Assembly (NCBI GenBank): GCA_009693235.1
Contig: SHXR01000012.1
Coordinates: forward strand, 1 to 64,000
Length of the DNA: 64,000 bases
Direction of reading: 5' to 3'
Source: Betaproteobacteria bacterium
GTDB lineage: Bacteria > Pseudomonadota > Gammaproteobacteria > Burkholderiales > SG8-39
Shown: one piece after another, positions 9,409 through 18,195 of the stretch
Layout of the letters: every line of letters begins with the position of its first letter
Position numbering within the stretch: the stretch's first letter is position 1
Translations under genes and position numbers: made by a program
Notes under the pieces: model-generated
Seen by the model: only the letters and a program-made list of their open reading frames with translations
What the model was told of the DNA's origin: nothing
Database searches by the model: none

Positions 9409-10257
9409 ATGAATAATTCTCCTGGGCTGCGAATCGGTGAGTTGCAGGGCATCCCGGTCCTCCTCGTCGAGGCGCGGGAAGGTCGGGCCGCGGTCAGTCT
9501 GTTCGGCGGTCAAATCCTGTCGTACGCGCCTGCCGGATTCGACGATCTGCTCTGGGTCTCACGGACCACCACACGCCCGCCGAAAGCGATTCGCGGCGGC
9601 GTTCCAATCTGCTGGCCATGGTTCGCGAAACAAGGTGTGCCGCCCGAGTCGCAGCAACACGGCATTGCGCGCACCGCGCCATGGACGCTGACGCGGTCTG
9701 CGATCGACGTGAACGGCAACGTTGAGATTACGCTCGCGCCAAATGAAGATAGTTTCCCGGCCGCGCGGGTTGAGCAGACGGTTTCGGTCGGTCGTGCATT
9801 GCGGCAAGTGCTGACCACCACTGCATTACGCCCCTATTCCCTGACGCAGGCGTTTCACACGTACTTTCGTGTTGGCGATGCGGAACGGATCGGCATTGAA
9901 GGACTGGATGGCCTTACCTATCTCGATAAACCATCTGATTTTTCGCGGCGGGTACAGACCGAAATGTTTCGACTGGACGGCGAGTGCGATCGCATCTATC
10001 TCGATACGCAAGGCGACTTCGCCATTCACGATCCGGTGTTGTCCCGACGGATTCGCATCCGCGCAAAGGGGAGCCGCTCGTTGGTGGTGTGGAATCCGAA
10101 CGCGGAAAGAATCAAAACGTTCGCCGACATTCCACCAGATGGTTGGCGTAGCTACCTTTGCCTGGAGGTCGCCAACGCCGGCACGGATACCGTCAATCTT
10201 GGGCCTGGCGCTTCACACCGCATCGAGCAGGCGCTGTCGGCTGAATCGATTCGTTAA
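9409..10257 (+). CDS. D-hexose-6-phosphate mutarotase (YeaD-like aldose 1-epimerase family)
   Basis: This 282-residue protein probably interconverts alpha and beta anomers of hexose-6-phosphate. RGGVPICWPWF is the hallmark of the YeaD branch. Catalytic candidates are the His in QHGIART, the His in QAFHTYF and the Glu in YLCLEVANA near the C-terminus. ATG 9409 is preferred over TTG 9376, which adds eleven residues without family character. It is divergent from the nucleoside hydrolase gene. Its stop overlaps the stop of the minus-strand MetE-like gene by 3 bases. Confidence 0.85.
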   Translation: MNNSPGLRIGELQGIPVLLVEAREGRAAVSLFGGQILSYAPAGFDDLLWVSRTTTRPPKAIRGGVPICWPWFAKQGVPPESQQHGIARTAPWTLTRSAIDVNGNVEITLAPNEDSFPAARVEQTVSVGRALRQVLTTTALRPYSLTQAFHTYFRVGDAERIGIEGLDGLTYLDKPSDFSRRVQTEMFRLDGECDRIYLDTQGDFAIHDPVLSRRIRIRAKGSRSLVVWNPNAERIKTFADIPPDGWRSYLCLEVANAGTDTVNLGPGASHRIEQALSAESIR

Positions 10258-11269
10258 GCCTTGCCCGATTGCCTTCCTTCGAACAGATCGCGCCCGGCTA
10301 CCAATGCGCGAATCTTGCCGTCGGCCATATTGCGGCGAAGATTCCAAAATCCGCAGTCCGGATGAATGTAACGCACACGCCCGGCGCCCAGCATCGACTC
10401 GGCGCGCTCAATCGAATGGGCGATCTCGTCGGCGGTTTCAATCTCGGTCCGTTTGACATCGACCACGCCAAGACCAAACCCGATCTCTGGCCGTAATTCC
10501 TTGAACACGGCGAGTTCCTCCGGTGGCCGATAGGCGCATTCCATGACGATGTGATCACAGTGCAGGCCGTTGAGATAGCGCATCAATTGATTCCAGGCCC
10601 CTTTTGCGGGCGCTGACCACCATAGTTGCCGAAACAAAGATGCACGGCCGCTTTGGTTTTGACCGCATCCAACACCTTATTCATTGCCTCCAGCGCCCAG
10701 GGCCATTCCTCAGGATGCCCGGGGAGATTGGCTTCATCGACTTGAATAATGTCCGCATCGATATGGCGAACCTGCTCGGCTAAGACATCACCGATCGCGT
10801 TGGTGAGTGTCGGCACGTCCTTGTAGTGCTTGTCGTCCAAGGTCTTCGCGAGCATATGCGGCCCGGTGAGCGTGAACTTGAATGCTTTGGCGGCAATCGA
10901 CCGGGCGCGCCGGCAGGCATCGGGAAGATCGAGTGAACCGCTACTAACCGGTCCTTCGACCACGCCTGCGGGAAGCCGTCGCCATGCCACGTCAGCGCGC
11001 TTGCGAAAGCCGATCACCTCGTTGAACCGCAATTGTTTGCGGATGCCACCCATTGGTCGGATGAAGTAATCGATCATCCCATTCGATTCGGGATGATTGA
11101 TATCGAAGCGGTAAAACTCGCCGTCGCATACCACGTCGATGCCCGTGCGCTCCTGCAAATCGATCACCAGGCGCGTGGCATCACGCAATGCCTGATCGCT
11201 TGGCGCACTCACCAACCAATCGGGAATGGGGTAGGAGCCGACGACCGTTGTGAGGATGCGGGGTGCCAT
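10254..11269 (-). pseudogene. MetE-like (cobalamin-independent methionine synthase C-terminal domain) protein, frameshifted
   Basis: The gene would encode a 338-residue zinc-dependent methyltransferase-like protein of the MetE C-terminal-domain family. The first frame runs from ATG 11269 (AAAGGAG upstream) to a stop at 10583 and contains VHLCFGNYGGQ, with the His-x-Cys zinc ligands. The family sequence continues in another frame, KGAWNQLMRYLNG then VMECAYRP and the last zinc Cys in IHPDCGFWN, down to 10254. One extra G in the GGGG run at 10598-10601 (minus-strand sense) restores a single reading frame; the 1016-nt length also fits one missing base. It is either a recent pseudogene or a homopolymer error. 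Members of this family are often not true methionine synthases. Confidence 0.82.
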
Positions 11270-11299
11270 AGGAAGACTCCTTTCGATCAGTGATGCCAT

Positions 11300-13633
11300 T
11301 CAGGTTGCCGAATGAATGGCACGCCACACCCGCTCGGGCGAGGCGGGCATATCGAGGTGCGTAACACCACGTTCAGCCAGTGCGTTGAGTACGGCGTTGT
11401 AGGCAGAAGGCAGCGCACCGGCAACGCCTGATTCCCCGGCACCTTTAACGCCAAGCGGATTGGTCGTGCATACGACGCCGTGATGCCCAACCTTGATGTT
11501 GGGCAAATCATCGGCGCGTGGCATCACATAGTCCATGAAGGACGCCGTGAGCAATTGTCCGTTCTCGTCGTACTGGACGTGCTCGCCGATCACCTGCCCA
11601 AGGCCTTGCGCGACCCCGCCGTGGATCTGGCCTTCCACAATCGTTTCATGAATGATGTTGCCGACATCATCGACCGCGGCGTAACCGACAATCGCGACCA
11701 CACCGGTCTCCGGGTCGATCTCAACCTCGGTGACATGACAGCCATTCGGGAAGCTCATTTGCGGCGAGACGAATTTTTCCACCGAATCGAGGCCTTTCGC
11801 AAATTCTGCGGGGAGATCAGTGGCCGTCCGTGCACGTCGCGCGACGTCGAGAATGCTCATCGTGCGATCAGTACCGTCTACGCGATAGGTCCCGTTCGCG
11901 AATTCGACATCCGCCGACGCCGCTTCAAACAGATGCGCGGCAATCCGCCGGCCCTTTTCGATCGAGGCATCGCAGGCTACGAATGTTGCACCACCGGCCA
12001 TCATCGTCGAACGGGACGCGACGCTCGGAATGCCGCTTGGCACTTCGTCGCTATCGCCCTCGATCAAGCGGATATCGCTTACCTTGATGCCAAGCTTGGC
12101 GGCGACGATCGGCGGAAAGGTGGACAAGTGTCCTTGACCCATTGCCTGGACGCCGGTGCGAAGGGCGACTTTGCCGTCCGCTTCAAAGCGAAGATCAACC
12201 GTCTCATCGAGGATGCCGCCTGCTACTTCCAGAAAATTGCACACACCGATGCCACGGAGCTTGCCGCGCTGACGCGATTGATCCCGACGTTTGGCAAAGC
12301 CCTGCCAGTCGGCGAGCACCGTGGCCTTAGTGGCGATCGAAGAAAATTCACCGCTATCGTAGATCGGCCCATTCGGTGCTTTGTAGGGCATCGCGGTGGC
12401 CGCAATCATGTTGCGCCGGCGCAGATCGAGGGGATCGACAGCCATTTTTTGCGCCGCCAGATCGATCAGGCGTTCGATCACGATGATCGCTTCCGGACGA
12501 CCAGCGCCACGGTAGGGTCCCAATGGTGCGGTATTGCAAAGCACCATCTTCACGTTCACATGAATCGCCGGAATCGCGTACACCGATGACAGGCAGTTCT
12601 TTGTGTTGTTGGTGGCGAAGGTCGCACCGAAAGTTGTGATGTAGGCGCCCATGCCAACCAAGTTGCGCGCGCGCAGCGCGAGGAACTTCCCATCGGCATC
12701 GAGCGCAAGCTCGGCTTCCAATACGCCATCGCGCCCGGCGGTATCGGAAAGAAAACTCTCAATGCGCGTGTTGCGCCACTTCACCGGTCGATTGATCGTG
12801 CGTGCGGCGATGAGAATCGAGACGTATTCAGGATACGGATGCGTCTTCATACCGAATCCACCACCGACATCATGCGTCAGCACCCGCACGTTCTGTGGCG
12901 GGATCTTCAGCACATGGATGGCCAGCATATTGCGCACGATGGCCACGCCTTGGGTGCTGGCGGTGAGCGTGTAGCGCCCGCTGGCGCCGTCCCATTGCGC
13001 GAGGCCGCCGCGCGGTTCCATCGTGGCCGGCGCAAGACGCGTGTCTTCCATCTTGAGCTGCACGGTGTGCTTTGCCTTTCCGAACGCGGCATCGACGGCT
13101 GCGGCATCGCCGTCGATCCAGTCGAGGGCGATATTGTTCGGCGCGCCCTCCCACAGTTGCGGCGCACCCGGTGCGACGGCCCGTGCTGGATGAACGACGG
13201 CAGGCAGCGTGTCGTATTCAATCACTACATGCTCGGCTGCATCGAGGGCTTGGCCTTCGGTCTCGGCCACCACGCAGACAACCGGTTCGCCGACATAGCG
13301 AACACGATCGACCGCAAGCGGCGGCATCGCTGCGACGAACATCGGCTTGCCATCGCGACTATTCATCGTGGCCAGCGGTGGAATCGGTTGCACGCCGGCC
13401 GCGGCCAATTCCTTGGCGGTCAAGACTGCAAGCACACCGGGCATCGTTCTTGCGGCCGCGGTATCCAGCCACTTGATGCGCGCATGTCCGACGCTGGCCC
13501 GAAGGAAGACGGCGTGCGTTTGCCCTGGGAAGTTCACATCGTCTGTGTATCGACCGCGACCGGTAAGGAGCGGCGCATCTTCCGTGCGCAATACGCCGTG
13601 GTCGCTGCCGAATCGAAGAGGTTGTGCAGTCAT
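11300..13633 (-). CDS. Xanthine dehydrogenase/aldehyde oxidase family molybdenum-binding large subunit
   Basis: This 777-residue protein would hold the molybdopterin cytosine dinucleotide cofactor and hydroxylate a purine, N-heterocycle or aldehyde using water. The N-terminal RTEDAPLLTGRGRYTDDV, the central DVGGGFGMKTHPY, GPYRGAGRPEA and the C-terminal GVKGAGESGVAGALPSAYNA (with the catalytic Glu) are all present. The CO dehydrogenase active-site loop with its Cys is absent, so it is not a true CoxL. The usual Fe-S (small) and FAD (medium) subunit genes are not adjacent. It lies 30 bases upstream of the MetE-like gene on the same strand and just downstream of the flavin oxidoreductase gene. 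Confidence 0.9.
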   Translation of the reverse strand: MTAQPLRFGSDHGVLRTEDAPLLTGRGRYTDDVNFPGQTHAVFLRASVGHARIKWLDTAAARTMPGVLAVLTAKELAAAGVQPIPPLATMNSRDGKPMFVAAMPPLAVDRVRYVGEPVVCVVAETEGQALDAAEHVVIEYDTLPAVVHPARAVAPGAPQLWEGAPNNIALDWIDGDAAAVDAAFGKAKHTVQLKMEDTRLAPATMEPRGGLAQWDGASGRYTLTASTQGVAIVRNMLAIHVLKIPPQNVRVLTHDVGGGFGMKTHPYPEYVSILIAARTINRPVKWRNTRIESFLSDTAGRDGVLEAELALDADGKFLALRARNLVGMGAYITTFGATFATNNTKNCLSSVYAIPAIHVNVKMVLCNTAPLGPYRGAGRPEAIIVIERLIDLAAQKMAVDPLDLRRRNMIAATAMPYKAPNGPIYDSGEFSSIATKATVLADWQGFAKRRDQSRQRGKLRGIGVCNFLEVAGGILDETVDLRFEADGKVALRTGVQAMGQGHLSTFPPIVAAKLGIKVSDIRLIEGDSDEVPSGIPSVASRSTMMAGGATFVACDASIEKGRRIAAHLFEAASADVEFANGTYRVDGTDRTMSILDVARRARTATDLPAEFAKGLDSVEKFVSPQMSFPNGCHVTEVEIDPETGVVAIVGYAAVDDVGNIIHETIVEGQIHGGVAQGLGQVIGEHVQYDENGQLLTASFMDYVMPRADDLPNIKVGHHGVVCTTNPLGVKGAGESGVAGALPSAYNAVLNALAERGVTHLDMPASPERVWRAIHSAT

Positions 13634-13650
13634 TGTAAAAATCCTGGTAT

Positions 13651-14718
13651 TTAGGTTTCGCGGGTCGCTTCGAGATGCCGCAGTTTCGGCGCGACTTCTT
13701 CCATGAACATGCGCAGCGACCGCAAGCGTTTATCCCGCGTCGCCCAGCCCTTGCCGGTGACGAGTAATAGCGTGCCGAAGCCGCCCGATTCCGTATAGAT
13801 TTTTTCCAGGCGCTTGCCGATCACATCGGGCTCGCCAACGAGATAGAACCCGCATTCGACCAAATCGCCGAACGTCACGGTCTCCCAGTTATAAGGCAGG
13901 CCAAATGCGCCCATCAGATATTTCAGGAGCCCGCGCTTGCGTTGAAACTCCATCTCGAACGAGACGGCTTCGCGCAGATCGGCAATCGCTTGTGCACGTG
14001 AATCGGCAAGGTAGACGAACCGAGCGTTGGCGATATTTTTCAACGGCTGCCGGTGTCCCGCGGCTTTTGCGTAACGTAGATATTTATCGGTTTTCTTTTT
14101 GAGAATCGGCGGCGGTTCATGCGCCGAGATCAGCGTATAGCCGCGTTCGGCGGCAAGCTGAATCATCGACTCGGTTTCGCTGGCGGTGGCCATCGGCATC
14201 GGTTTGCTGAGCGGCCGCGGCGTTGCTACGATGCCCTTGCCCTTCCAATGTTTGCCGTTCCAATCGAACGGTTGCTCGGTGTTCCAGCATTTGAGGATGA
14301 GATCGAGCGATTCGACCAGGCGCTCATGGCGGTCTTCATAGGTGAGTCCGCGTTCTTCCGAAAACAGGGGGCTGTGAAAGCCTGAGCCGAAGCCGAAGAA
14401 AAATCGGTTGTTGCCGATCACATGGTCGGTCGTGGCGGCGCGAATGGCCACATCCACCGGATGCCACAGATGAATCACGGTGACCGCGGCACCCATGCGA
14501 ATCTGCTTGGTGAGGCCGGCGGCCTTGCACATCAGGAGCTCAGGCACCGGCAGCGTATCGACCTTGTTGATATAGACCGGCTCACCATGGTGTTCGCTGA
14601 TATAGCAATCCCGCATGCCAAGCTCGTCGGCGAGAATGATCTCTTGCAGGTCTTCATCGAACGTTTCCGCGGGCGTCGTGTGCGGCCGAAAGCCGTTCGA
14701 CCAAATACCGAATTCCAT
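13651..14718 (-). CDS. LLM-class (luciferase-like) flavin-dependent oxidoreductase
   Basis: This 355-residue TIM-barrel protein of the bacterial luciferase family probably uses reduced FMN (or F420) to oxygenate a small molecule. The N-terminal MEFGIWSNGFRPH, DCYISEHHGEPVY and the RVGAA-type block RMGAAVTVIHLWHPV identify it. Start 14718 follows GGAGCAAGT; an earlier in-frame start at 14781 lacks family character. It is the first gene of a minus-strand group continuing into the molybdenum hydroxylase (17-base gap) and MetE-like gene, suggesting oxidative catabolism. No reductase is adjacent. Confidence 0.85.
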   Translation of the reverse strand: MEFGIWSNGFRPHTTPAETFDEDLQEIILADELGMRDCYISEHHGEPVYINKVDTLPVPELLMCKAAGLTKQIRMGAAVTVIHLWHPVDVAIRAATTDHVIGNNRFFFGFGSGFHSPLFSEERGLTYEDRHERLVESLDLILKCWNTEQPFDWNGKHWKGKGIVATPRPLSKPMPMATASETESMIQLAAERGYTLISAHEPPPILKKKTDKYLRYAKAAGHRQPLKNIANARFVYLADSRAQAIADLREAVSFEMEFQRKRGLLKYLMGAFGLPYNWETVTFGDLVECGFYLVGEPDVIGKRLEKIYTESGGFGTLLLVTGKGWATRDKRLRSLRMFMEEVAPKLRHLEATRET

Positions 14719-14806
14719 ACTTGCTCCAACGTTGGATTGATGTCGAGCGTGGAGGATACAATGTTCCGACTCGGCAACCATTCGTCAACCATCCGGGAGT
14801 GCGGGC

Positions 14807-15427
14807 ATGAGCGCGGCAAGACACATCACCACCATTGCAGACCTTGAGGCGCTCTATGGGGCGCCGATGGGTGCTGCGCTGACCAAAGAAGTCGACTACA
14901 TCACTGATCAGTATCGGGTGTTTATCGAGAAGGCGCCGTTCGTGGTGGTCGCCACCGTCGGGCCGGAAGGGCTCGATTGTTCTCCACGCGGCGATCCGGT
15001 CGGGTTTGTCCGCGTGATTGATCGCAAGCGCATGCTGATTCCGGACCGCCGCGGCAATAACCGCATGGACTCGATGCGCAACATCATTCGCGATCCGCGT
15101 ATCTCGTTGTTATTCCTGATCCCCGGTGTCAACGAAACACTGAGGATCAATGGCCGCGCCCGGATTATCGTCGACGAAGGGCTGGCAAAAACCTTCGCCG
15201 TCAATGAGAAGGTGCCTACTACGCTGCTCGAAGTGACGGCAGAGCGCGTCTACTACCAGTGCCCGAAGGCGCTGATCCGCTCGAAGCTTTGGACGATCGA
15301 GGCGCAGGTGCCGCGATCAGCGTTACCCACCGGCGGGCAGATTCTGGCGGAGATCACGAAGAACGCCGTCAATGCTGAGGAGTACGACGCCGCGTATCCG
15401 GAGCGGATCAGGCAGACGATTTACTAA
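14807..15427 (+). CDS. Pyridoxamine 5'-phosphate oxidase (PPOX) family flavin-binding protein
   Basis: This 206-residue split-barrel protein matches the MSMEG_1061-type FMN-dependent PPOX group. Landmarks are APFVVVATVGPEGLDCSPRG, DRRGNNRMDSMRNI and the C-terminal ITKNAVNAEEYDAAYPERI. Such proteins bind FMN or F420 and reduce or detoxify small molecules; true pyridoxamine phosphate oxidase activity is unlikely. It is divergent from the luciferase-like flavin oxidoreductase, with 88 bases between the starts, and both may share a promoter region and a flavin-dependent process. It converges on the Rieske beta subunit gene. Confidence 0.83.
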   Translation: MSAARHITTIADLEALYGAPMGAALTKEVDYITDQYRVFIEKAPFVVVATVGPEGLDCSPRGDPVGFVRVIDRKRMLIPDRRGNNRMDSMRNIIRDPRISLLFLIPGVNETLRINGRARIIVDEGLAKTFAVNEKVPTTLLEVTAERVYYQCPKALIRSKLWTIEAQVPRSALPTGGQILAEITKNAVNAEEYDAAYPERIRQTIY

Positions 15428-15442
15428 CACCAGATACTCGCC

Positions 15443-15913
15443 TTAAATCGGCGTCGCCAGTAGCGTCAGAATCGACCCGGTATCGGCGACCACTACCATC
15501 TCGCGAATGCGCGGTGCGTTGTCATTAAACACGACTCGCGCCCGGTACCGACCCACGCTGAACAGACGGCTTTGCCCTTCCAGCGTCGTCTGAAATAGGC
15601 TGTAGCTCGCTGCCACACGCCATGATCCATCCGCCTCCGCCGCTATGCGTGGTGGGCTGATCGTATGGCAGTCCCAGTGCAGGTTGTACTCGTTGACATG
15701 GCGGTACGAGGTAATGCGATCGGCGAGCATGTTCTTGCCCTTGCACCAGATGAGTACATTGGGCAGGTTCTGTTCGACATTCTCGCGCGTGACGATGCGG
15801 TAGTCGCAGTCGGCGGTGAACAGTTCGACCCACGCTTCCAGCTTGTCGTCATCGAGCAGCAACCCGTACTCGATTAGCAGATCGCGAATGGCCTGGCGCT
15901 TTGTTTCATCCAT
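15443..15913 (-). CDS. Aromatic-ring-hydroxylating dioxygenase beta subunit, set 1
   Basis: This 156-residue protein of the SnoaL/ring-hydroxylating beta fold is the structural partner of the Rieske alpha subunit encoded 15 bases upstream. The N-terminal pattern IRDLLIEYGLLLDDDKLEAWVELFTADCDYRI is typical of the cone-shaped beta fold. The ending MVVVADTGSILTLLATPI closes the barrel. It is the last gene of the minus-strand set and the operon ends here facing the PPOX gene. Confidence 0.85.
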   Translation of the reverse strand: MDETKRQAIRDLLIEYGLLLDDDKLEAWVELFTADCDYRIVTRENVEQNLPNVLIWCKGKNMLADRITSYRHVNEYNLHWDCHTISPPRIAAEADGSWRVAASYSLFQTTLEGQSRLFSVGRYRARVVFNDNAPRIREMVVVADTGSILTLLATPI

Positions 15914-15928
15914 GGTGATCGCTTCGCT

Positions 15929-17212
15929 TCAGCGGACGCCGCCCGTCGCTTCGACATCCATCAGTTCCGCCCAATACGACCAGAAGCCGCGAATCGGGCC
16001 CTCGGTGAGTCGATGCACGGTATCGGTGATGGCGCCTCGCCCACCCATCTCGATGACCGTATGATCGTTGAGCGTCGTGGCTGACATGCGGTGGGCGATC
16101 TCGATCGCTTCACCATCTTCCATCGATACGTAACCCGCCGGGCCGACGAGATTAGTCTGCAACATGCGGTGCTCAATCATTTCCGGAGTATCGTCGGCAT
16201 AGGCGAACATCGTCTGAAAGATCTCAAACGCGTCCTTCCCTTTGGGTCGGATCTGCCGCGTTGCGAGCGAATTGCTGATCTGGATGAGTAGGAAGTTAGG
16301 GAAGATCGTGGGTGCCGCGAGATTCATGCCGTCGGTGAATTCCGGGACGAACTTGAGAAAGCCGGTGTCGCGCAATTGCAACCGATCGACTTCTACGCCT
16401 TTTTGATCGGCGTAGGCGGCGCGCGCTTCGTCCTGTGAATCGGTACCGGCATAGGCATGATTCATATTGTGCCGATGGCGTTCGTCCATCTTCACGCCGC
16501 CCTTTTGGGTCGCGCGATCGAGGCCGTAGCGCACGAAGAACTCATGCAACAGGCTCGCGTGATAGGTATCGCGCAGATTCTCGGCGTAGAGCTTCCAGTT
16601 GCCGTGCACCAACTGGCGGTGATAGCCCATGATGCAGATTGGTCGCGTGAAAAAGCGCGCGATCATGGTGCGACCGAACTCGCCAAGATAATCGTGCAGC
16701 GACTCCAAGCGGGCCGCGCCGCTCGACTCGTCAGTTGCGAAGCTGCCAAACAGCACGCCATGAAAACTTTCCACGCGCAGGCGCCTGAGGCCATGTTGCT
16801 TCGGGTCGAAATCGGCCGGCATACCGCCTTGCCCTTTCAGCCCGCGGCGAAACGGCACGCCGATCAGATCGCCTTCGTTCGAGTAGCACCAGCGGTGATA
16901 GATGCAAACATGCTCGATGGCATTCCCGTGCGTCTTGCGGACCACCTGCGCGCCGCGATGGGCACAACGATTCACGAAGGCATGGACGATGCCATCTTGC
17001 CCGCGCGATACCACGACCGACGTTTCACCGATCCATGTCGTGCGGAAGTCACCCGCATTGGGCAGTTCGGCATCCAAGGCGAGGTAGTTCCATACCGGAC
17101 CGCGAAAGATGCGCTCCATTTCGAGCGCATAGACGTCATCGTCGTGATAAAGCCAGAACGGCACGCGTGAGTAGTCATCGCGGGGCCAGTTGACATTGAG
17201 CGGGGTGGTCAT
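15929..17212 (-). CDS. Rieske aromatic-ring-hydroxylating dioxygenase alpha subunit, set 1
   Basis: This 427-residue catalytic subunit inserts oxygen into an aromatic or related ring. The Rieske cluster ligands are Cys83-x-His85 and Cys103-x2-His106. The mononuclear iron site is Asp215/His218/His223 in the stretch ENLRDTYHASLLHEF. The C-terminal domain is of normal length. The beta subunit gene follows and an orphan Bug protein gene precedes it by 9 bases, so substrate capture and ring attack may be linked. No ferredoxin or reductase gene is nearby. The substrate is not predictable. Confidence 0.9.
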   Translation of the reverse strand: MTTPLNVNWPRDDYSRVPFWLYHDDDVYALEMERIFRGPVWNYLALDAELPNAGDFRTTWIGETSVVVSRGQDGIVHAFVNRCAHRGAQVVRKTHGNAIEHVCIYHRWCYSNEGDLIGVPFRRGLKGQGGMPADFDPKQHGLRRLRVESFHGVLFGSFATDESSGAARLESLHDYLGEFGRTMIARFFTRPICIMGYHRQLVHGNWKLYAENLRDTYHASLLHEFFVRYGLDRATQKGGVKMDERHRHNMNHAYAGTDSQDEARAAYADQKGVEVDRLQLRDTGFLKFVPEFTDGMNLAAPTIFPNFLLIQISNSLATRQIRPKGKDAFEIFQTMFAYADDTPEMIEHRMLQTNLVGPAGYVSMEDGEAIEIAHRMSATTLNDHTVIEMGGRGAITDTVHRLTEGPIRGFWSYWAELMDVEATGGVR

Positions 17213-17221
17213 GCCGAATGT

Positions 17222-18184
17222 CTAGTCAAGCCGAATGCCGGCGTCACGGATCACCGCACCCCACAGGGCGGTTTCACTTTTGATCGCTTCAGCGAATTCG
17301 CGTGGCGTGGAGCCCCAGGGATCGACGCCGATGTTGATCAATCGTTGCGATGCAGCGTTGTCCCGCATCATTTTCTGCACTTCCGATGCGATGCGTTCGA
17401 TGATCTCGCTTGGGGTGCCGGCGGGCGCGACCAGACCGTTCCAGGTAAGCGTTTTGAATCCTGGGTAGCCCGATTCCGCGATGGTCGGCAGATCGGGTCG
17501 CTGCGTTCCGCGGATTTCACTCGACACGCCAAGCACCTTGATGCGACCGGATTCGGCATGGCCGACGAACTCCGAGAAATTACCGAAATACATATGGACC
17601 TGGCCGCCCAAGAGATCCTTCACCGCCGGTCCGCCGCCTTTGTAGGGAATGTGATTCAGATTGATGCCTGCTCGTGTGGCAAACAGGGCGCCGGATAAAT
17701 GCCCCATCGATCCGGAACCGCCTGATGCGTAGTTGATTCGTCCAGGCCGTGCTTTTGCATACTCGACAAATTCGCGCACCGTATTGACCGGCACCGAACT
17801 ATGAATGCCCAGCACGAACGGATTGGAGCCAACGATCGAAATCGGCGCGAAATTCTTTTGCGGATCGTAGGTTCGCTGCGCTTGCATAAGCGGTACCGTC
17901 ACCGCTTGGGGATGCGCGGCCATGAGGAGCGTATAACCGTCGGCCGGGGACTTGATCAGCGCATCAACCGCAATGGTACCGAACGCACCCGGACGGTTTT
18001 CGACCAACACCTGCTGATTGAACGCCCGTCCCAGCCAATCGGCCGCGATGCGCGCAATGCCATCGGTATTGCCACCCGCAGCGAACGGCACAAGGATGCG
18101 GACCGGTTTGGTCGGATACGTTTGCGCAAACGCCGCCGACGCGGTGAGCATGCCGGTGAGGAGAGCGATCCGTAACGCGATCAT
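17222..18184 (-). CDS. Bug/TctC-family periplasmic binding protein, copy 2
   Basis: This 320-residue exported binding protein begins MIALRIALLTGMLTASAAFAQ with a clear signal peptide, followed by the Bug start PTKPVRILVPFAAGG, then SPADGYTLLM and IPYKGGGPA. ATG 18184 was chosen because GAGGA lies 8 bases upstream and the signal peptide then begins correctly. Longer in-frame starts reach into the upstream epimerase gene. It sits between an NAD-dependent epimerase and the Rieske alpha subunit, all on the minus strand with 9-12 base gaps. TctA/TctB are absent. Confidence 0.9.
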   Translation of the reverse strand: MIALRIALLTGMLTASAAFAQTYPTKPVRILVPFAAGGNTDGIARIAADWLGRAFNQQVLVENRPGAFGTIAVDALIKSPADGYTLLMAAHPQAVTVPLMQAQRTYDPQKNFAPISIVGSNPFVLGIHSSVPVNTVREFVEYAKARPGRINYASGGSGSMGHLSGALFATRAGINLNHIPYKGGGPAVKDLLGGQVHMYFGNFSEFVGHAESGRIKVLGVSSEIRGTQRPDLPTIAESGYPGFKTLTWNGLVAPAGTPSEIIERIASEVQKMMRDNAASQRLINIGVDPWGSTPREFAEAIKSETALWGAVIRDAGIRLD

Positions 18185-18195
18185 GGTGAAGGTCC

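Noticed and set aside
10595..10608. Programmed frameshifting in the MetE-like gene
   Set aside because: No slippery heptamer with a downstream pseudoknot was noted, and the family is normally encoded in one frame.
11480..12589. Plus-strand open frame of 369 codons
   Set aside because: Antisense to the molybdenum hydroxylase large subunit; low-complexity His/Arg-rich translation without motifs.
11300..13633. Annotation as CO dehydrogenase large subunit
   Set aside because: The active-site loop with the copper-binding Cys is absent and coxS/coxM are missing.
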